A stretch of 64,000 bases of DNA from Larix kaempferi. Lineage: Eukaryota > Streptophyta > Pinopsida > Pinales > Pinaceae. Position numbers and translations under genes: made by a program. Positions 1 to 10,858 of this stretch are shown one piece after another (the stretch's first letter is position 1; the number at the start of each line of letters is the position of its first letter). The notes under the pieces were generated by a model. It saw only the letters and a program-made list of their open reading frames with translations. It was not told where the DNA came from and did no database searches. Where the stretch lies: assembly GCA_027924585.1 (NCBI GenBank), contig BSBM01000865.1, positions 6,251,001 to 6,315,000 on the forward strand. The letters run 5' to 3'.

Positions 1-480
1 CCCAAGATGTTACGGGTACACAAATCCGACCTGTAGGATCTCCCAGGGCCATATTATATGTCACCTTACCACAAAAACTTGCAAGAGAATCCCAGGCTAT
101 TACGAGCACAAAAATCTACCTATAGGATCTCCCAAGGACAGATTACATGTGGTCACCACAAGACCTTGCAAGAGCATCCCAGGCTGTTACGAGCACACAA
201 CTCTACCTATAGGATCTCCTAGGGACATATTATATGCCATAGGACAAAACCTCAAAAGAGAATCTGCCAGATATCCCAGGGCCAAATTATATGCCATAGG
301 AAAAACCTCGAAAGACTATCGGCAGATCTCCCAGGGCCAAATTATATGTCCTCCCAGAGTAAAGCCTCGAAAGAGCATTTGACAGATATCCCAGGGCCAG
401 ATTACATGCCATAGGAAAAACCTCAAAAGACTATCTGCAAATCTCCCAGGGCCAAATTATATGCTCATCTGCACAACCTA
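1..480. repeat. Degenerate tandem repeat, period about 57-60 bp
   Basis: About eight copies of a unit containing a CTCCCAGGGCC core followed by AAATTATATGCC and an AAAACCTC stretch. Core copies lie near 37, 90, 130, 176, 211, 270, 325, 385 and 443. It belongs to the 3' noncoding part of the copia element at the window edge, and no coding sequence is apparent. Confidence 0.75.
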
Positions 481-529
481 ATCCACGGCCACAAAGTGTC
501 AACCTGATACTCACCATACATCATCCTGA

Positions 530-980
530 TGTATACATGATCATCCTGATCATCATCACTGCAGCATCCTGCTGCATGTCATTTGGAGCAACATCTTGAA
601 GCTCGTCATCCATGATCATCCTGATCATATAATGCATCTACCTGATGCATACCAAGTATCTACCTGATACATATCATCATACATGATCCACCTGATCATA
701 CAATGTATCCACCTGATACATACATAGATACATGATCCACCTTATCACACAAAGTATCTACATGATATATATCAACATACATGATCTACCTGATCATACA
801 AAGTATCCACCTGATACAACAGATACATGGTCCAAGCATCCAACATGATGCATATACAAAAACATATAAATTATCCAACTGATTATATCCAGCATCCAAC
901 ATGATGCATACATACATAAAAATGTAAATGATCCAACTGATCATACCGAGCAAAAACTAGAACATCATCCGGATGTTCAT
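530..980. repeat. Array of about 15 short hairpins with constant loop and variable stem
   Basis: Successive stem-loops have loops close to CACCT, TACCT, CAACT or TCC and changing complementary arms. Examples are TGCAGCA/TGCTGCA (560-576), ATGATCA/TGATCAT (612-628), ATGCATC/GATGCAT (632-650), several GTATC/GATAC and ATGATC/GATCAT pairs between 655 and 815, GCATC/GATGC near 838 and 892, and GAACATC/GATGTTC (960-978). The array lies between RNase H (from 1060) and the expected polypurine tract, as in the two other copia-type elements of the window. Confidence 0.75.
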
Positions 981-1059
981 TTATCCAGCACTTACATCCA
1001 CATCCATGTGAAGGATCCTCCTTTCAACATGCTTGGAATCGCTTCAGGAAATGTCTCCA

Positions 1060-1732
1060 TCACTTCTCCCTCGAAGTGTCATTGATCTGAAGGACACCAA
1101 GCCTCTCTCTGAAGTACTCGAACTTCACTCTGGCTAGTGGCTTCGTCAACACATCTACAATCTGCTCATCCGTCGCAACATACAGGAGCTTCACTGCTCC
1201 TCTCTGCACCATATCCCTCATATACTGATATTTGATCTCTATGTGTTTCAACCTGTCGTGAAACATTGGGTTCTCAGACAGCTTCACACAACTCTGGTTG
1301 TCACAAAAAGATACCAGTAGCCTCCAACGGTAGATCAAATAACTCAGATAGTAGCTTCTAAAGCCATACTGCCTCACAACTAGCCGAACAAGCTGCAACA
1401 TACTCTGCTTCGGATGTACTCAGTGCTACGTAGGAATTCTTCCTACTAAACCAAGAGATCACACCTGATCCCATATTGAAGTAGCACCCAGAAGTGCTCT
1501 TCCTATCTGTAGCACTGCATGCTCAATCTGAATCAACATAACCCTGCAGGTTAAACTTTTGATTCACATCATACTTGAGCCCATAATCAACCGTACCCTT
1601 CAGGTACCTCATAATATGCTTTACAACAACCAGGTGAACACTCCTCGGATCTGTCAGGAACTAGCTCAATGTTTTCACCGCAAAGCAAATATCAGGTCTC
1701 ATGTTCGTTAGGTACATCAAGGACCCAATCGT
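1060..1732 (-). pseudogene. Copia RNase H domain, decayed
   Basis: This is the C-terminal RNase H of the copia polyprotein, which removes RNA from the RNA-DNA hybrid during reverse transcription. The end is clear: CDNQSCVKLSENPMFHDR, then KHIEIKYQYMRDMVQ, and the family-typical VDVLTKPLARVKFEYFRERL before a stop near 1060. Upstream, frames with stops still show the conserved GSGVISWFSRK and ALSTSEAEYVAACSAS segments. It follows the RT directly. Stops and a frame change make it non-functional. Confidence 0.85.
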
Positions 1733-2488
1733 CTAACGATACATAATGACATCAACCAGCTCAGATGAAGCATCACACAGAAGCTTCATGTTTGATGCCA
1801 TAGGTGTGGCCATGGCCTTGCAATCCATCATCCCGAACCTCTTCAGGATATCTACTGTATACTTCCCTTGTCCAAGGAAGATCCCATCTGCACTCTGCCA
1901 CACCTCCATACCTAGGAAATAGTGCATCATCTCCAAGTTCTTCATCTCGAACTTGGCAGCAAGCTTCCGCTGCATGTCGGCAGTCAATCTATCTTCACCT
2001 GTAATAAACATGTCATCCATATACAAAAGTAGTATCACTGGATTTCCTTCCTCAACCTTGTAGTAAAGGTTGGAATCCGCTTTACTCTTGGTAAAGCCCA
2101 AACTGGATAGAAAGTTGTCTATCCTACCATACCAAGTTCTGCACGTATATGACTCCTTGTCATGTGTCTCAGAACCAAGTGGCTTCTCCACATACACTTC
2201 TTCTTCAACTACACCATTCAAGAAAGTTGTCTTGAAATCCATCTGGTGTATCTTCCGTTTCATCACTACAGCCAGAGCAAGTACGGATCTAATGGAAGTG
2301 TATCTGGCTACAGGAGCAAAAGTCTCTATGCTACAACCTGCAACATGCTTGATCTTGTAGATCTTCTTGGAAGTCACTACAGACTCCCCTTCAGGTCTTG
2401 GTACTGCATCCCAAACATCTTCATGATCAACTGGTACTCCTTGATCATGGCATTCTTCCCAGATCCTGGGAATCTTCAATATTTTCAA
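1733..2488 (-). pseudogene. Copia reverse transcriptase with two in-frame deletions
   Basis: Reverse transcriptase of the Ty1/copia type. Visible landmarks are TFAPVARYTSIRS, the QMDFKTTFLNG palm segment with the first catalytic Asp, the catalytic box YMDDM, then MHYFLGMEVWQSADGIFLGQGKY and MATPMASNMK. Compared with the relative at 37757-38463, the segment between HVAGCSIE and TFAPVARY lacks about 24 residues. The block normally reading KALYGLKQAPRAWY is also gone between ESYTCR and WYGRIDNF. Both losses keep the frame, so the ORF stays open although finger and palm structure is damaged. It continues into RNase H at 1732. Confidence 0.9.
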
Positions 2489-2949
2489 TAGATAACTTTG
2501 ATCTGAACAAATGTTGTAGTCCTTCTTTTGTAGGTGATGGTATACGATCTTTCCTACAAGAAAAGTTAAATTGCATGATTAGAAACATCTCATAGTTTCA
2601 TAACAAAATCTTACACATAAGAATATATGTCATACAGTCATGCAATTATTTTAGCCAATGCTTCAATACAACATTTATCCATATCCCATAACTTTCTAGA
2701 TGCCTTCCAATCTCTACCAGAACATTGTTAAGAGTGTGCATAAATCCCAACATGTCAGCAAAGAGGTTTCATTCTAGATAAGTAGCAATGGAATGTTGTA
2801 CAGTGCCATAGGCCACTTACCCATGTATATTAGTAGTATACTGTTCATCACTGCAACTATGCATAATACACAACCTAATTCTAGGAACATGAGTATATAC
2901 ATTATTGAACAGTATTATTTAAACAATCAACTATGCAAGAAATGATAAT
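2489..2949. other. Decayed INT/RT linker, no open frame
   Basis: Lies between the RT and the integrase scrap of the copia element. It is AT-rich with stops in every frame. By position it should be the variable integrase-RT linker, but nothing recognisable remains. Confidence 0.4.
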
Positions 2950-3144
2950 TCAAATACTTTTCTTTGTTTGGTTGTTGGGTGGACTCCCTCTGAATCTTTG
3001 CAACCTTTCTGCAATTCCATTCTGATGTGGATTGTGAGAAGTGGTCGACTCCCTCTGAATATCTGCATCCTTGTAGAAACTATTGGAGTGTGCTCCCTCT
3101 TGATCTTTGCTTCTTGGATTACCTGTCCTTGAACTTATATCCAT
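2950..3144 (-). pseudogene. Copia integrase fragment
   Basis: A 64-codon frame containing TSHNPHQNGIAERL, which matches the HNPQQNGVAER-type block around the third catalytic residue (Glu) of copia integrases. The rest of the frame does not resemble integrase, so only this scrap survives. It sits upstream of RT on the minus strand, as expected for copia order. Confidence 0.6.
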
Positions 3145-4830
3145 CCTTGATCACTATGCATGCTTATTAGTATCATCATTGTGTTATCCTCGAGGTCTCA
3201 TACATAATCACACATTCATTAGTATAATCTTAATACTATCAAAACACAATAATATTAAACATGTATAGTCATGATCATTTCAAACACAGATAATAAACAT
3301 TAGTATTCAAGGTTTCATGGAAGTCTTCTTTTACTCATGCATATTCTTACTTTATCATAGGACTCTTCTGGTTAGTTAAAACATCAATCAAGATAAGAGA
3401 CATAAAATGCATAAGCCCTTGATTACTTACATTTCTAACTTTATGAATAAACATAACCAATCATACCAACTATACTTATATAAGGGATCCTAACACAAGG
3501 TAGGATTCTAACTTGATATAAGAAAAACATACCTCGATTGGTATGTTAGCTAGTTATGTCTAACATACCCACATGATGTCTTCTTGTTCTCTTCAATGAC
3601 TTGTGCTAGTAACCTGCATATCTCGTAAGTTAACCATTATAGAACCAAGTTATACATGCCTCGTAAATAGATCTTCTATGTGATCCATGATAATGGATGA
3701 ATCTTTGTTTTCATGTCACCATGATCATATGTTCTTGAACTAGAACATGATTTGTCTTTCTTGGTGTACCTTTCATGTTAGTGGTCAACATAAACCTCAT
3801 ACAACACCATAATGCATTAGTACAATCACAAGTGTCAACACCCTAATCAATAAATATCTTCTATCATGCATTCATAATTTTATTAAGGTGATACGACAAG
3901 TCTAAATTTAATCAAGATTGTACTAACCATAATAATATGAAGACAAATATACCATAAAATTAATCATGAACAAATCTCAAAACATACCTGGATGAGTCAT
4001 ACCTGTCGAGATTGCTTGTAATCTTCTTATGTAAGGCCCTAGCCTCATCTCCCTCTGAAACATGAACTTCTTCACTTATATAGGTGACCAATCCATTCTC
4101 TTCTAGGATTAACCCAATCCACTTGATTTGCAGGAACTGGATTTGGCGTTGGATTAGGGTTTGTTAGAGAAACCCTAAAAATTCAACTTTGAATTTCAAA
4201 CTTCCGAAAGGATAGAAATATGCGCCTTGATGAGCTAATCAAGCTGGTATACTCATAATTTGAAAACTGCAAAGTTTCACCCCTCAAATTTGCCTTTGAA
4301 ACTTCTAGATTCACTAGACATGACCCCGAACTAGGGTTTGATAAATCCCACCCTTCTTTTCAATCAAAAGGTTCAACCCAAAGCTCTAAGCTTCTATTTT
4401 TCTGAGGAGCTTCCAACCGTGGTCACAGATTTCAAAAATTCCCATTTTTGCAAAAGCCCTAATTTTCCACTTTTTTTATCAAAGTCCCGAAATAGGGTCT
4501 GATCAAGCACGACCTTCTTCCCAACCAAAAATTCTAATATTGGTCTCTAAATTTTGATTTTGATGAGTAGCATTCATCCGTGGTCTCTGATTGCAAAAAT
4601 TCCAACTTTCTTCGAAACCCTAAATTCTGGAAGTCATGAATGAAGGTGCTCAAAAATAATTCTGTTTTGACAGAAATATGTACCTGATTGTTTCTGGTGT
4701 AACTCTGAACTTTTTGATCCATAGGGTCTGAAACCTTTTCCTGTCGTAGAACGACCTGTCATCTTTCCAACCTTATAGGTCTAACCGCAAATGGATTCTC
4801 TGAGAGATATTTATTCCAAGTGTCGTAACG
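3145..4830. other. AT-rich noncoding interior of the copia element
   Basis: About 1.7 kb without an open frame or recognisable domain where gag, protease and most of integrase should lie. Either decayed beyond recognition by eye or replaced by a deletion or insertion. The part from about 4020 contains short AAACCCTAA-type and TTTGAA runs, as in plant leader sequences. Confidence 0.4.
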
Positions 4831-5276
4831 TGACCTGTTTATGGGATAAAACAGGAGAGCGAACTTGTATGGCATGCCACGTGTCATTGGTTCTATTTCG
4901 GCCTTTGACAACGTTTCCTGAGAAATTTCAGTCCGTGCACTACCTGTCACATTTTACAAAATTTCATTTGGAGCTTCATATCCCAAGTTATGACCTTTTT
5001 TCCAAGGTCACCTGTTTTTGACTAAGATCTAGAAGAGGCAGAAACCCTATATTCTATAGATCATAAAACACAAATTACAATGAATTAGAAGTTGTACTTT
5101 GGACACAAGGTACATGGGGATAGGATCTTCGACCTGTAGAAGTTTCAGACCCAAAAAATTCACCAAAATGGATTTATATCTAAAGTTATACGATGACTGG
5201 TTTTTGCTATATCAATCCGAAGCATCGCAAGTGCAACAAGTGTCATACATGCCATACCATGTCTTCTTTCAGGCTA
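4831..5276 (-). promoter_or_regulatory. Copia 5' leader shared with the non-autonomous element
   Basis: This primer-site-proximal leader is closely similar to 24768-25215: both contain GGGATAA-ACAGGAGAGC, GCCACGTGTCA or CCACGTGTCA, and CAAGTTATGACCTTTTT followed by CCAAGGTCACCTG. Leaders of LTR elements carry packaging and dimerisation signals, so the shared leader suggests the coding element and the non-coding one use the same machinery (inference). Confidence 0.65.
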
Positions 5277-5288
5277 GCTCTGATCCCA
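5277..5288 (-). other. Primer binding site, initiator-Met type (one mismatch)
   Basis: On the minus strand this reads TGGGATCAGAGC. The usual plant copia site is TGGTATCAGAGC, complementary to the 3' end of initiator tRNA-Met. It touches the LTR boundary. Confidence 0.85.
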
Positions 5289-5931
5289 TGTTAAATTTTC
5301 AGAATTTACTTCAATCTGATCTAGGATCTTAATTGAGAGAACAACATGTATAGCATATCTACAACATATCAATCATGGACACAATAATACAAGCACACAA
5401 GAGACACAGAGTTTACTTGGGAAAACCATAAAGGTGAAAACCCCCAATAACTTCCTCAGACTTAGATAGAGCAATGATACAACCCAAGCATAAGAGATAG
5501 ATGTCTCCTAGCAGTATCTTCTCCTCCTCCACAAGTTCACCACTCTCCCAAGAGTGTGAGAGAGAATAGAATGATAAAATAGAGTCCCTCTCACACTCTA
5601 TTTATACTTGACTTGACTTGCCTAATAACCTTTACTAGGTTGGCCTTCACTTAACCACATAACATAATGCTGACTAGGACGACATCCAATAGGGTGGTCT
5701 AATAACCCTTTGACCCACATGGCTGACTCCCAATAGGGCGGTCTAATAACCCTTTGACCCACATGACTTATACAGGGCCGACCCCAACAAGGTGGTCTAA
5801 TAACCATCAAGTATAAGTTACGACACTTACAATATAAATGATGACACTTCCGTATAGAGGAATAATAACATCTCTATAGGAATACAATATACATATATGA
5901 AATACATTCCAAAGTAACATATACATCAACA
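5289..5931 (-). repeat. 5' LTR of the left copia element (643 bp)
   Basis: Starts TGTTAAATTTTC next to the primer site and ends CATCAACA. It shares modules with the LTRs at 22100, 25216 and 41408: a GGGAAAACC stretch followed by GAAAACCC, and the motif GGCCGACCCC ... GGTGGTCTAATAACC. These modules mark a family of related copia elements. Confidence 0.85.
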
Positions 5932-6440
5932 TGTACTATCATCTACAAAGTTTTGAATCTTGCAATACACTTCAATCTGTCTGATCCAATCATCTAGTTT
6001 TTCAGCACTAAGTTCACCATTATACATAGGGAAATCAAACTTAAGATCAAGTTTCAAATAAGGTAAATCAATCTTAATATTCTTAGGTTGTTTCTTTGAA
6101 TTATAAGTATTGTAACTTTCATAAGAGGAAGAAGAAGATGGATAAGAAGGTTAAGAAGGGCCTCCTCCTTTTCTTGCAGCATCATTCTCTCCTTTCTCCT
6201 TCTTTCTTTTCTTCTTTTCCAACCACTCTTGATAATCTGCAAACAACTTTTCAACTCTATTTGCCATCTGATAGAAAGCTTTGTAGAAAGCCTTCTCATC
6301 TTCTGCTCAATAGCCCTCATCTTCCATTTTCTTTCTTCTTCTTGAACCAATCTCTGGATCAAACTCTCCAAGCTCTCCTTCACCTCTCTGAATCCTATAT
6401 CTTGTTAGCATTCACAAATTCATAATGCAATGGTTAAGCT
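5932..6440 (-). pseudogene. Truncated 5' end of a Ty3-type gag
   Basis: Nearly the same sequence occurs at 15256-15762, where it forms the start of gag of a related element. The readable part, 6054-6383, is Lys/Glu/Arg-rich and matches the KRMEDEDYR...YQERLEKYK region of the other copy. At 5931/5932 it is cut by insertion of the copia element. It lies directly downstream of a primer site and LTR, so it is the beginning of an element whose remainder lies left of the window. Confidence 0.75.
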
Positions 6441-6452
6441 GCTCTGATACCA
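6441..6452 (-). other. Primer binding site next to LTR copy A
   Basis: Minus strand TGGTATCAGAGC, the initiator-Met site, followed after four bases by the LTR boundary at 6457. Confidence 0.8.
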
Positions 6453-6456
6453 AACT

Positions 6457-7434
6457 TGATCTGAAAATTATCGAGGATATTTATAACCAATATTTGCATG
6501 TGAATGTTTTAAATGCTAAAATCAATTAAAGAGGCTTAAATGACAAATTTAGAGAGCATATTTGAAGCACATAAGAAATTAAAAGAGATATGTAAACCAG
6601 AAAATGAAGAGAAGAGCTGATAACGGAGTTCACCCTTATTGGGCTACGTCTCCGGGACGGTTCCAATGGGAAGGCCGATCTTATTAAGTATTAAAAGGTT
6701 ATAAATTGAGTTTTATAGAAACACTTCTAAATTCTGACTATCAAATGCAGAAACAGACTACACCACTGCGTCCATCTCAAAATTTTGAGAAAATTAGTAT
6801 AAACTCGAATACCTTTTCTTGAGATCTCCTCTGGCACACAAATTGGGACAACAATTCTGCACAAAAGACAAACGGTACGAAATGTGTACAGATTCCTCCT
6901 CGGGATCCATGCCCATTAAAGGCCTCTACGCCTTGGGATTCATTCATGTATTCTGCCTTGAAAACTGTGGAATAGCGTGCTATGTATTCAACCCTGCGCA
7001 TGGTCGTGGCTTGGAATTTCGTGGTTCTTTTATAACATACACGCACTCCCACCTTTTAAAACTTCATGCCATTTTATAAGCAATGGTGGGGATCTAGTAG
7101 TAAACCGTTTCAATATAGGGGGAGAGGTCCCAGGGTCAACCCATGGGACTCTCCTCCCTCCACGCTCTTTTAAACAGTGGCATATATTATTTATAAGCAC
7201 ATTCATATATGGTTAAAACTATATTGCAATTGGGCATTGGATATATTTATGATATGGTTTATATAGTTTACATAATGGCACATTTGAATGGTAATACGAT
7301 AGGGTTTATGATATGGTTTGTTACATTGGTTTGTTATCATATGGTTCCATATCGCACTGTGGATAGGGTTTATGATATATGGTTTATATAGTTCTCAAAT
7401 GTGGCCTCCCCATTTTATAATATTAAACCATATT
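6457..7434 (-). repeat. LTR copy A, proximal part (interrupted LTR)
   Basis: Matches 15779-16756 along its length (roughly 90% by eye). It is interrupted at 7434 by the element at 7435-13324 and resumes at 13330. The reassembled LTR is about 1284 bp, compared with 1289 bp for copy B, and ends in inverted TGATC/GATCA. Confidence 0.85.
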
Positions 7435-8180
7435 TGTAGCTAGGGTTTTACCCCTAGCTTGTGCGAAAGAGCACCTACTAAGGAGAAGGGACTCCTTAGT
7501 AGCAGTTCAGTAAACAGTAAATTAAATGCTAATACAATGTAAATTCTAAACTATCATGAGCATTAAGAGACATAACAAAACATGTAAAATAAATGGTTTT
7601 TATATTAATGTTACCTCCAAAGTGAAGGTTGATGAAGCTCTTACAATGTCCAAGAGGGTTGCTCCAAGCTCCAACTTGCTCCTTCTCTTTCTCCAATGGT
7701 GGGAATGGGCCAAAAGGGGCTCTCAAGGTGAAAGTAGTTCAATGGTGAACTAGGGTTTCGAGAGAGATTTTGGCAGAGTAAGGGTATACTTGATTGTGGA
7801 TATGAAATAAGGGGTCTCCATCACCTATTTATAGTTTTTTGGTGGTGGAGTGCTGGCCCATGGTTTTGGGAACCATATGGTTTAGGGAAGCTGTATAAGG
7901 TTTTTTCCTCCTTTTCCTCATTATTTTATATTTTTTATTCCCTTTTTAAAGGGTTTTTTCTATTTTTAGAGGAATTTTGGATTTTTTTGGAGGAAATAGG
8001 GGTTTTTTAGCCTTTTTGAGGCTTTTTTGATGGTTTTGTGGCCTTTTGGAGGCATTTTAGGCCTTTTGGGGGCTTTTTAGCGGGATTTTTAGGATTTTTA
8101 AGGGAAATATGGTAGGAAAATGGAGAAATGAGCCATGTAATGGGGAAGATGAGGTAGTGAACACTTTTTGAGTGTTAACA
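7435..8180 (-). repeat. 3' LTR of the gag-only element (746 bp)
   Basis: Starts TGTAGCTAGGG, ends GAGTGTTAACA, and is near-identical to 12593-13324. It contains T-rich, G-interspersed runs (7900-8100) and an ATCACCTATTTATAG stretch. Confidence 0.95.
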
Positions 8181-8196
8181 GATTGCCCCCTGATGT
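8181..8196 (-). other. Polypurine tract of the gag-only element
   Basis: Minus strand reads CATCAGGGGGCAATC directly before the 3' LTR. The same arrangement is at 19956 in the larger relative. Confidence 0.8.
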
Positions 8197-9044
8197 GCGA
8201 GGGCAGGAGCTCATCGTATGGCCGATGGACATCATAAGTCATGTATGGTTTTCCTGGGGTATGGAGAAGAGAAGAAACAAACTGAAGCCCGGAACAACGA
8301 TCCCGAACAACTGCAAGAACTAAAAGTACATAACCTCAAGAATGGATGAGGAATCATCTGATCATATGGACGAGGTGGGCATTCCCATGCTCGTATCAGG
8401 ATATAACATAAAAAATAACAATGGGGTCCAAAATATGGGGACCTGACATATACATAACCTCAAACAATGAATGAGGAAGAATCTCAATATATGGACGAGG
8501 CGGGCATACCCATGCTCGTATCAAGATACATAAAAAGAACTGTGAGGCCCGAAAAGGGGGACCTGAAAGATATATAGAGAACCACTGTGTACATCAAAGG
8601 GTCCAGAGTGGACACAAATCTGGGACATACTACTGGGCTGACCATGTGTAAGCTGAAGAACTGGTGCACTGGAATAACATCAGTGCTGCTGAGTGGGGTA
8701 CCAGAGGAACTGATGAGCGGCTGGATCAAGGTGACTCGTAGCCATAACCTCAATGGTACACTGAACTGGAACGGAACTGGGTACTCAAGGAAGCGTACAA
8801 CTGGATGGCTTCCGAATACAATCACCAACGCAGCCTGGACATCCATGGGAACATAGAACTGGCCATTCCAAAGTGACTCACCAATGTGCTAGAATCGGGG
8901 GAAATCCGGGGACTTCAACTAAAAACTGAAGGGATATAACCCTACGCGATTCTCGATGATGCGATTAAGGTGTTGAAGTCGAGCATGTGAGAAACAACCA
9001 CTCTAAGAGGCAATGATGACTCCTCTCAGAGTGATCCATAGGCA
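8197..9044. repeat. 3' noncoding region with ~126-bp tandem duplication and hairpins
   Basis: A unit containing ATGGACGAGG, GGGCAT, CCCATGCTCGTATCA and a GGGGACCTGA block occurs near 8368 and again near 8494. Small stem-loops recur, such as GCAT/ATGC around TCCC or ACCC and GGTCC/GGACC. No coding frame fits a pol domain. Confidence 0.65.
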
Positions 9045-9655
9045 CTGACCACAGATGGTGATGAGTCCAAGGCGTAGGGACCTCTAGGCCTATCCTCTGG
9101 AATAGAGGAGTTGTCGTCGACAGAGGGAGACCTGCAACTATCAGGGTTTTGGTTAGCAGGGGCCGCACTGTTATTGTCAGGGGGATTAGCCGGTTGACCA
9201 GCTTGGTCTGTAGGTTGGTTGTTCCCACGATTACGGCCCTTGCCGCGGTTCTGTTGGCCCTGGTTGCGTTGGTTGTTCTGGTTTTGTTGCGGGTTATGTT
9301 GGGCATAAACTTTCCCTTGGGTAGCAGGGGGGTTCTGAGGTTGCGTAGGTGCGGGAGCAGGCTGCGGTGGATGATAGGCAGGTGGAGGCTGCGCAGGTAC
9401 AACAACTTGAGGGGGTTGCTGATATGGCTACAGAGCAGGTTGAGGGTTTGTCGCAGGGGCTGCCTGTGGCGGGTAATAAGCGGGTGGAGCTTGGGACAGC
9501 GCAGGGGCTGGTGCAGCCTACTGGGGGTAATAAGGCTGAGGGGCGACCGGGGGAGCGTAAGCGGGAGTCGCATGACCGAAGCACTGAGGTGGACATGAGG
9601 GTCCATGGCAATGGTGGTGGTGTGTCATAGGAGCATACGAGTTGGTCGCTCCGGA
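9045..9655 (-). pseudogene. Pro/Gln-rich tail of gag, broken by TAG codons
   Basis: The gag frame of 9656-10858 continues in phase through the TAG at 9656-9658. The tail is Pro/Gln/Asn-rich (APPVAPQPYYPQ, QAAPATNPQPAL, NQNNQRNQGQQNRGKGRNRG), typical of the basic disordered nucleic-acid-binding end of plant gag proteins. Two further in-frame stops, in YYPQ-stop-AAP and PAL-stop-PYQQ, are also TAG and sit where Gln would fit. The boundary at the left is uncertain. The long frames in other phases here are shadows of this low-complexity sequence. Confidence 0.7.
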
Positions 9656-10858
9656 CTAGGAGGTGGCCCGCGAAAGGTCGGGGCCAGGGCTAGGACGTGC
9701 TATGGAAAATGGTTGAGGATGCGAAGAAACACATCCAATGATGCCGTATGGAGCGTGGGATGCCCCTGGTGCATCGTGCCGGGAGGAATCGCCACGAGGG
9801 GCGTAAGGTATAATGGTATAGAGGTAACCCGACTGGGCGTAAATGAGGTCGAACTGTTGGGCCTTAAGGATGGCCTCTTCTTCAGATTGGGGTCTTGCTG
9901 ATGCCACATCCTTAGCAATGACAGGGAGAAGGGATTTGAGGAACCAATCTAGGAAGATACGGTCATCTAATTTGATCTTACATAAGCTACGGCGACGACG
10001 CCACTCATGAATGTGGTCCGTGATGTGGGTGGTCATGTTTTGTCTGCAAGATAGGAGGATCTCAACGCCCGCGTCATAGCGGACAGGTAACTGGAAGAAC
10101 TGCAGGAATGTCGAGGCAAGGGAAGCAAAGGTGGCATGGGTCCCATGGGGTTGCTCGATATACCACTTGGCTGCAGAGCCAGTGAAGGTGCGCTGTAACA
10201 GACAAAGGCGAACAAAGTCATCCACAATGGAGTTAGAGGAACACCATAGATGGAAAGACATAATGTGGTTTTGAGGGTCCTCACCTGCCTTGCCCTCGAA
10301 CTTAGGGATGTCCGAGGGAAGCTTGGTGGGCATGTGAGGCCACGTAGGGTCGTGTCGAATAGGATCGTTGGTCAATCTAGCTAGGTCAGGCAGGTTGAGG
10401 CTAGCCATGAATGGAAAACTGGAAGAAGGATGTGACACAGTAGGGGGTTGGGCCAAGTTGGGGCCAGTGCCCCCAAGTGGGGGGGTAGGGTTTGGGATGT
10501 TTCCCCCAAGTGGGGGAACTAAGGTGGTATAGGATGGTCTTGCACCACCATGGGTAGCATGAGCCACTGATGGAGTGGGAATAGGTATTCCAGCTGCGGG
10601 AATAGGTGCAGTGAGGGGAGCTCTAGATGGGGGCCCCATGGAGGGCATACCCAAAACAGGTGTAGAAACTGGTGTAGTGGTGGATGTGCCACCAATGGTC
10701 CCTACCAAAAACGGAGTGGAAGTCACACCAGCCATGGGGCTAGTAGGGGTAGTGTAAATGGGGTTCTCAGACTCTATCTCAGAATCGGAGGTAAAGTAAG
10801 GGGAGTCAATATCTGGTGATGGAGTCCTATGCCGCTGACGAGTGGAGTCAAGTGACAA
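9656..10858 (-). CDS. Gag (retrotransposon capsid) protein, 400 codons open
   Basis: Structural protein of the virus-like particle. Residues 1-130 are Pro/Thr/Gly-rich with repeats of NPTPPLGG type. From about 140 the capsid-like retrotransposon gag domain begins: LPDLARLTNDPI, PTKLPSDIPKFEGKAGEDP, HIMSFHLW, AAKWYIEQP and FFQLPVRYDAGVEIL. It is clearly homologous to the gag at 27936-28802 (SDIPKF, FHLW, AAKWYIE and LPVRYDAG are shared). The start ATG is the first in a long open frame downstream of the leader. The frame ends at a TAG after which homologous tail sequence continues, so the full gag was probably about 600 residues. No pol follows. Confidence 0.9.
   Translation of the reverse strand: MSLDSTRQRHRTPSPDIDSPYFTSDSEIESENPIYTTPTSPMAGVTSTPFLVGTIGGTSTTTPVSTPVLGMPSMGPPSRAPLTAPIPAAGIPIPTPSVAHATHGGARPSYTTLVPPLGGNIPNPTPPLGGTGPNLAQPPTVSHPSSSFPFMASLNLPDLARLTNDPIRHDPTWPHMPTKLPSDIPKFEGKAGEDPQNHIMSFHLWCSSNSIVDDFVRLCLLQRTFTGSAAKWYIEQPHGTHATFASLASTFLQFFQLPVRYDAGVEILLSCRQNMTTHITDHIHEWRRRRSLCKIKLDDRIFLDWFLKSLLPVIAKDVASARPQSEEEAILKAQQFDLIYAQSGYLYTIIPYAPRGDSSRHDAPGASHAPYGIIGCVSSHPQPFSIARPSPGPDLSRATS

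Larger units (their letters stand above)
1..5931 (-). mobile_element. Ty1/copia LTR retrotransposon, right (5') part; continues beyond the left edge
   Basis: Read from right to left this holds a 5' LTR (5289-5931), an initiator-Met-type primer site next to it, a long leader, an integrase scrap, reverse transcriptase, RNase H and a repeat-rich 3' noncoding region that runs off the window. The domain order INT-RT-RNase H is that of Ty1/copia. The 3' LTR is not in the window. The 5' LTR ends in CA at 5931 and abuts a gag fragment whose uninterrupted relative lies near 15256, so this element inserted into that older element; the expected target duplication is tgtac (5932-5936), with its partner outside the window. 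Gag and protease are missing or unrecognisable, so this copy is defective. Confidence 0.85.

Noticed and set aside
7529-7753. 65-codon frames on both strands, repeated exactly at 12687-12911
   Set aside because: They lie inside the two LTRs of one element; identity reflects LTR duplication, not gene duplication.
8965-9630. Long frames in several phases on both strands
   Set aside because: Shadows of the Pro/Gln-rich gag tail, which is read in the phase of the upstream gag frame.
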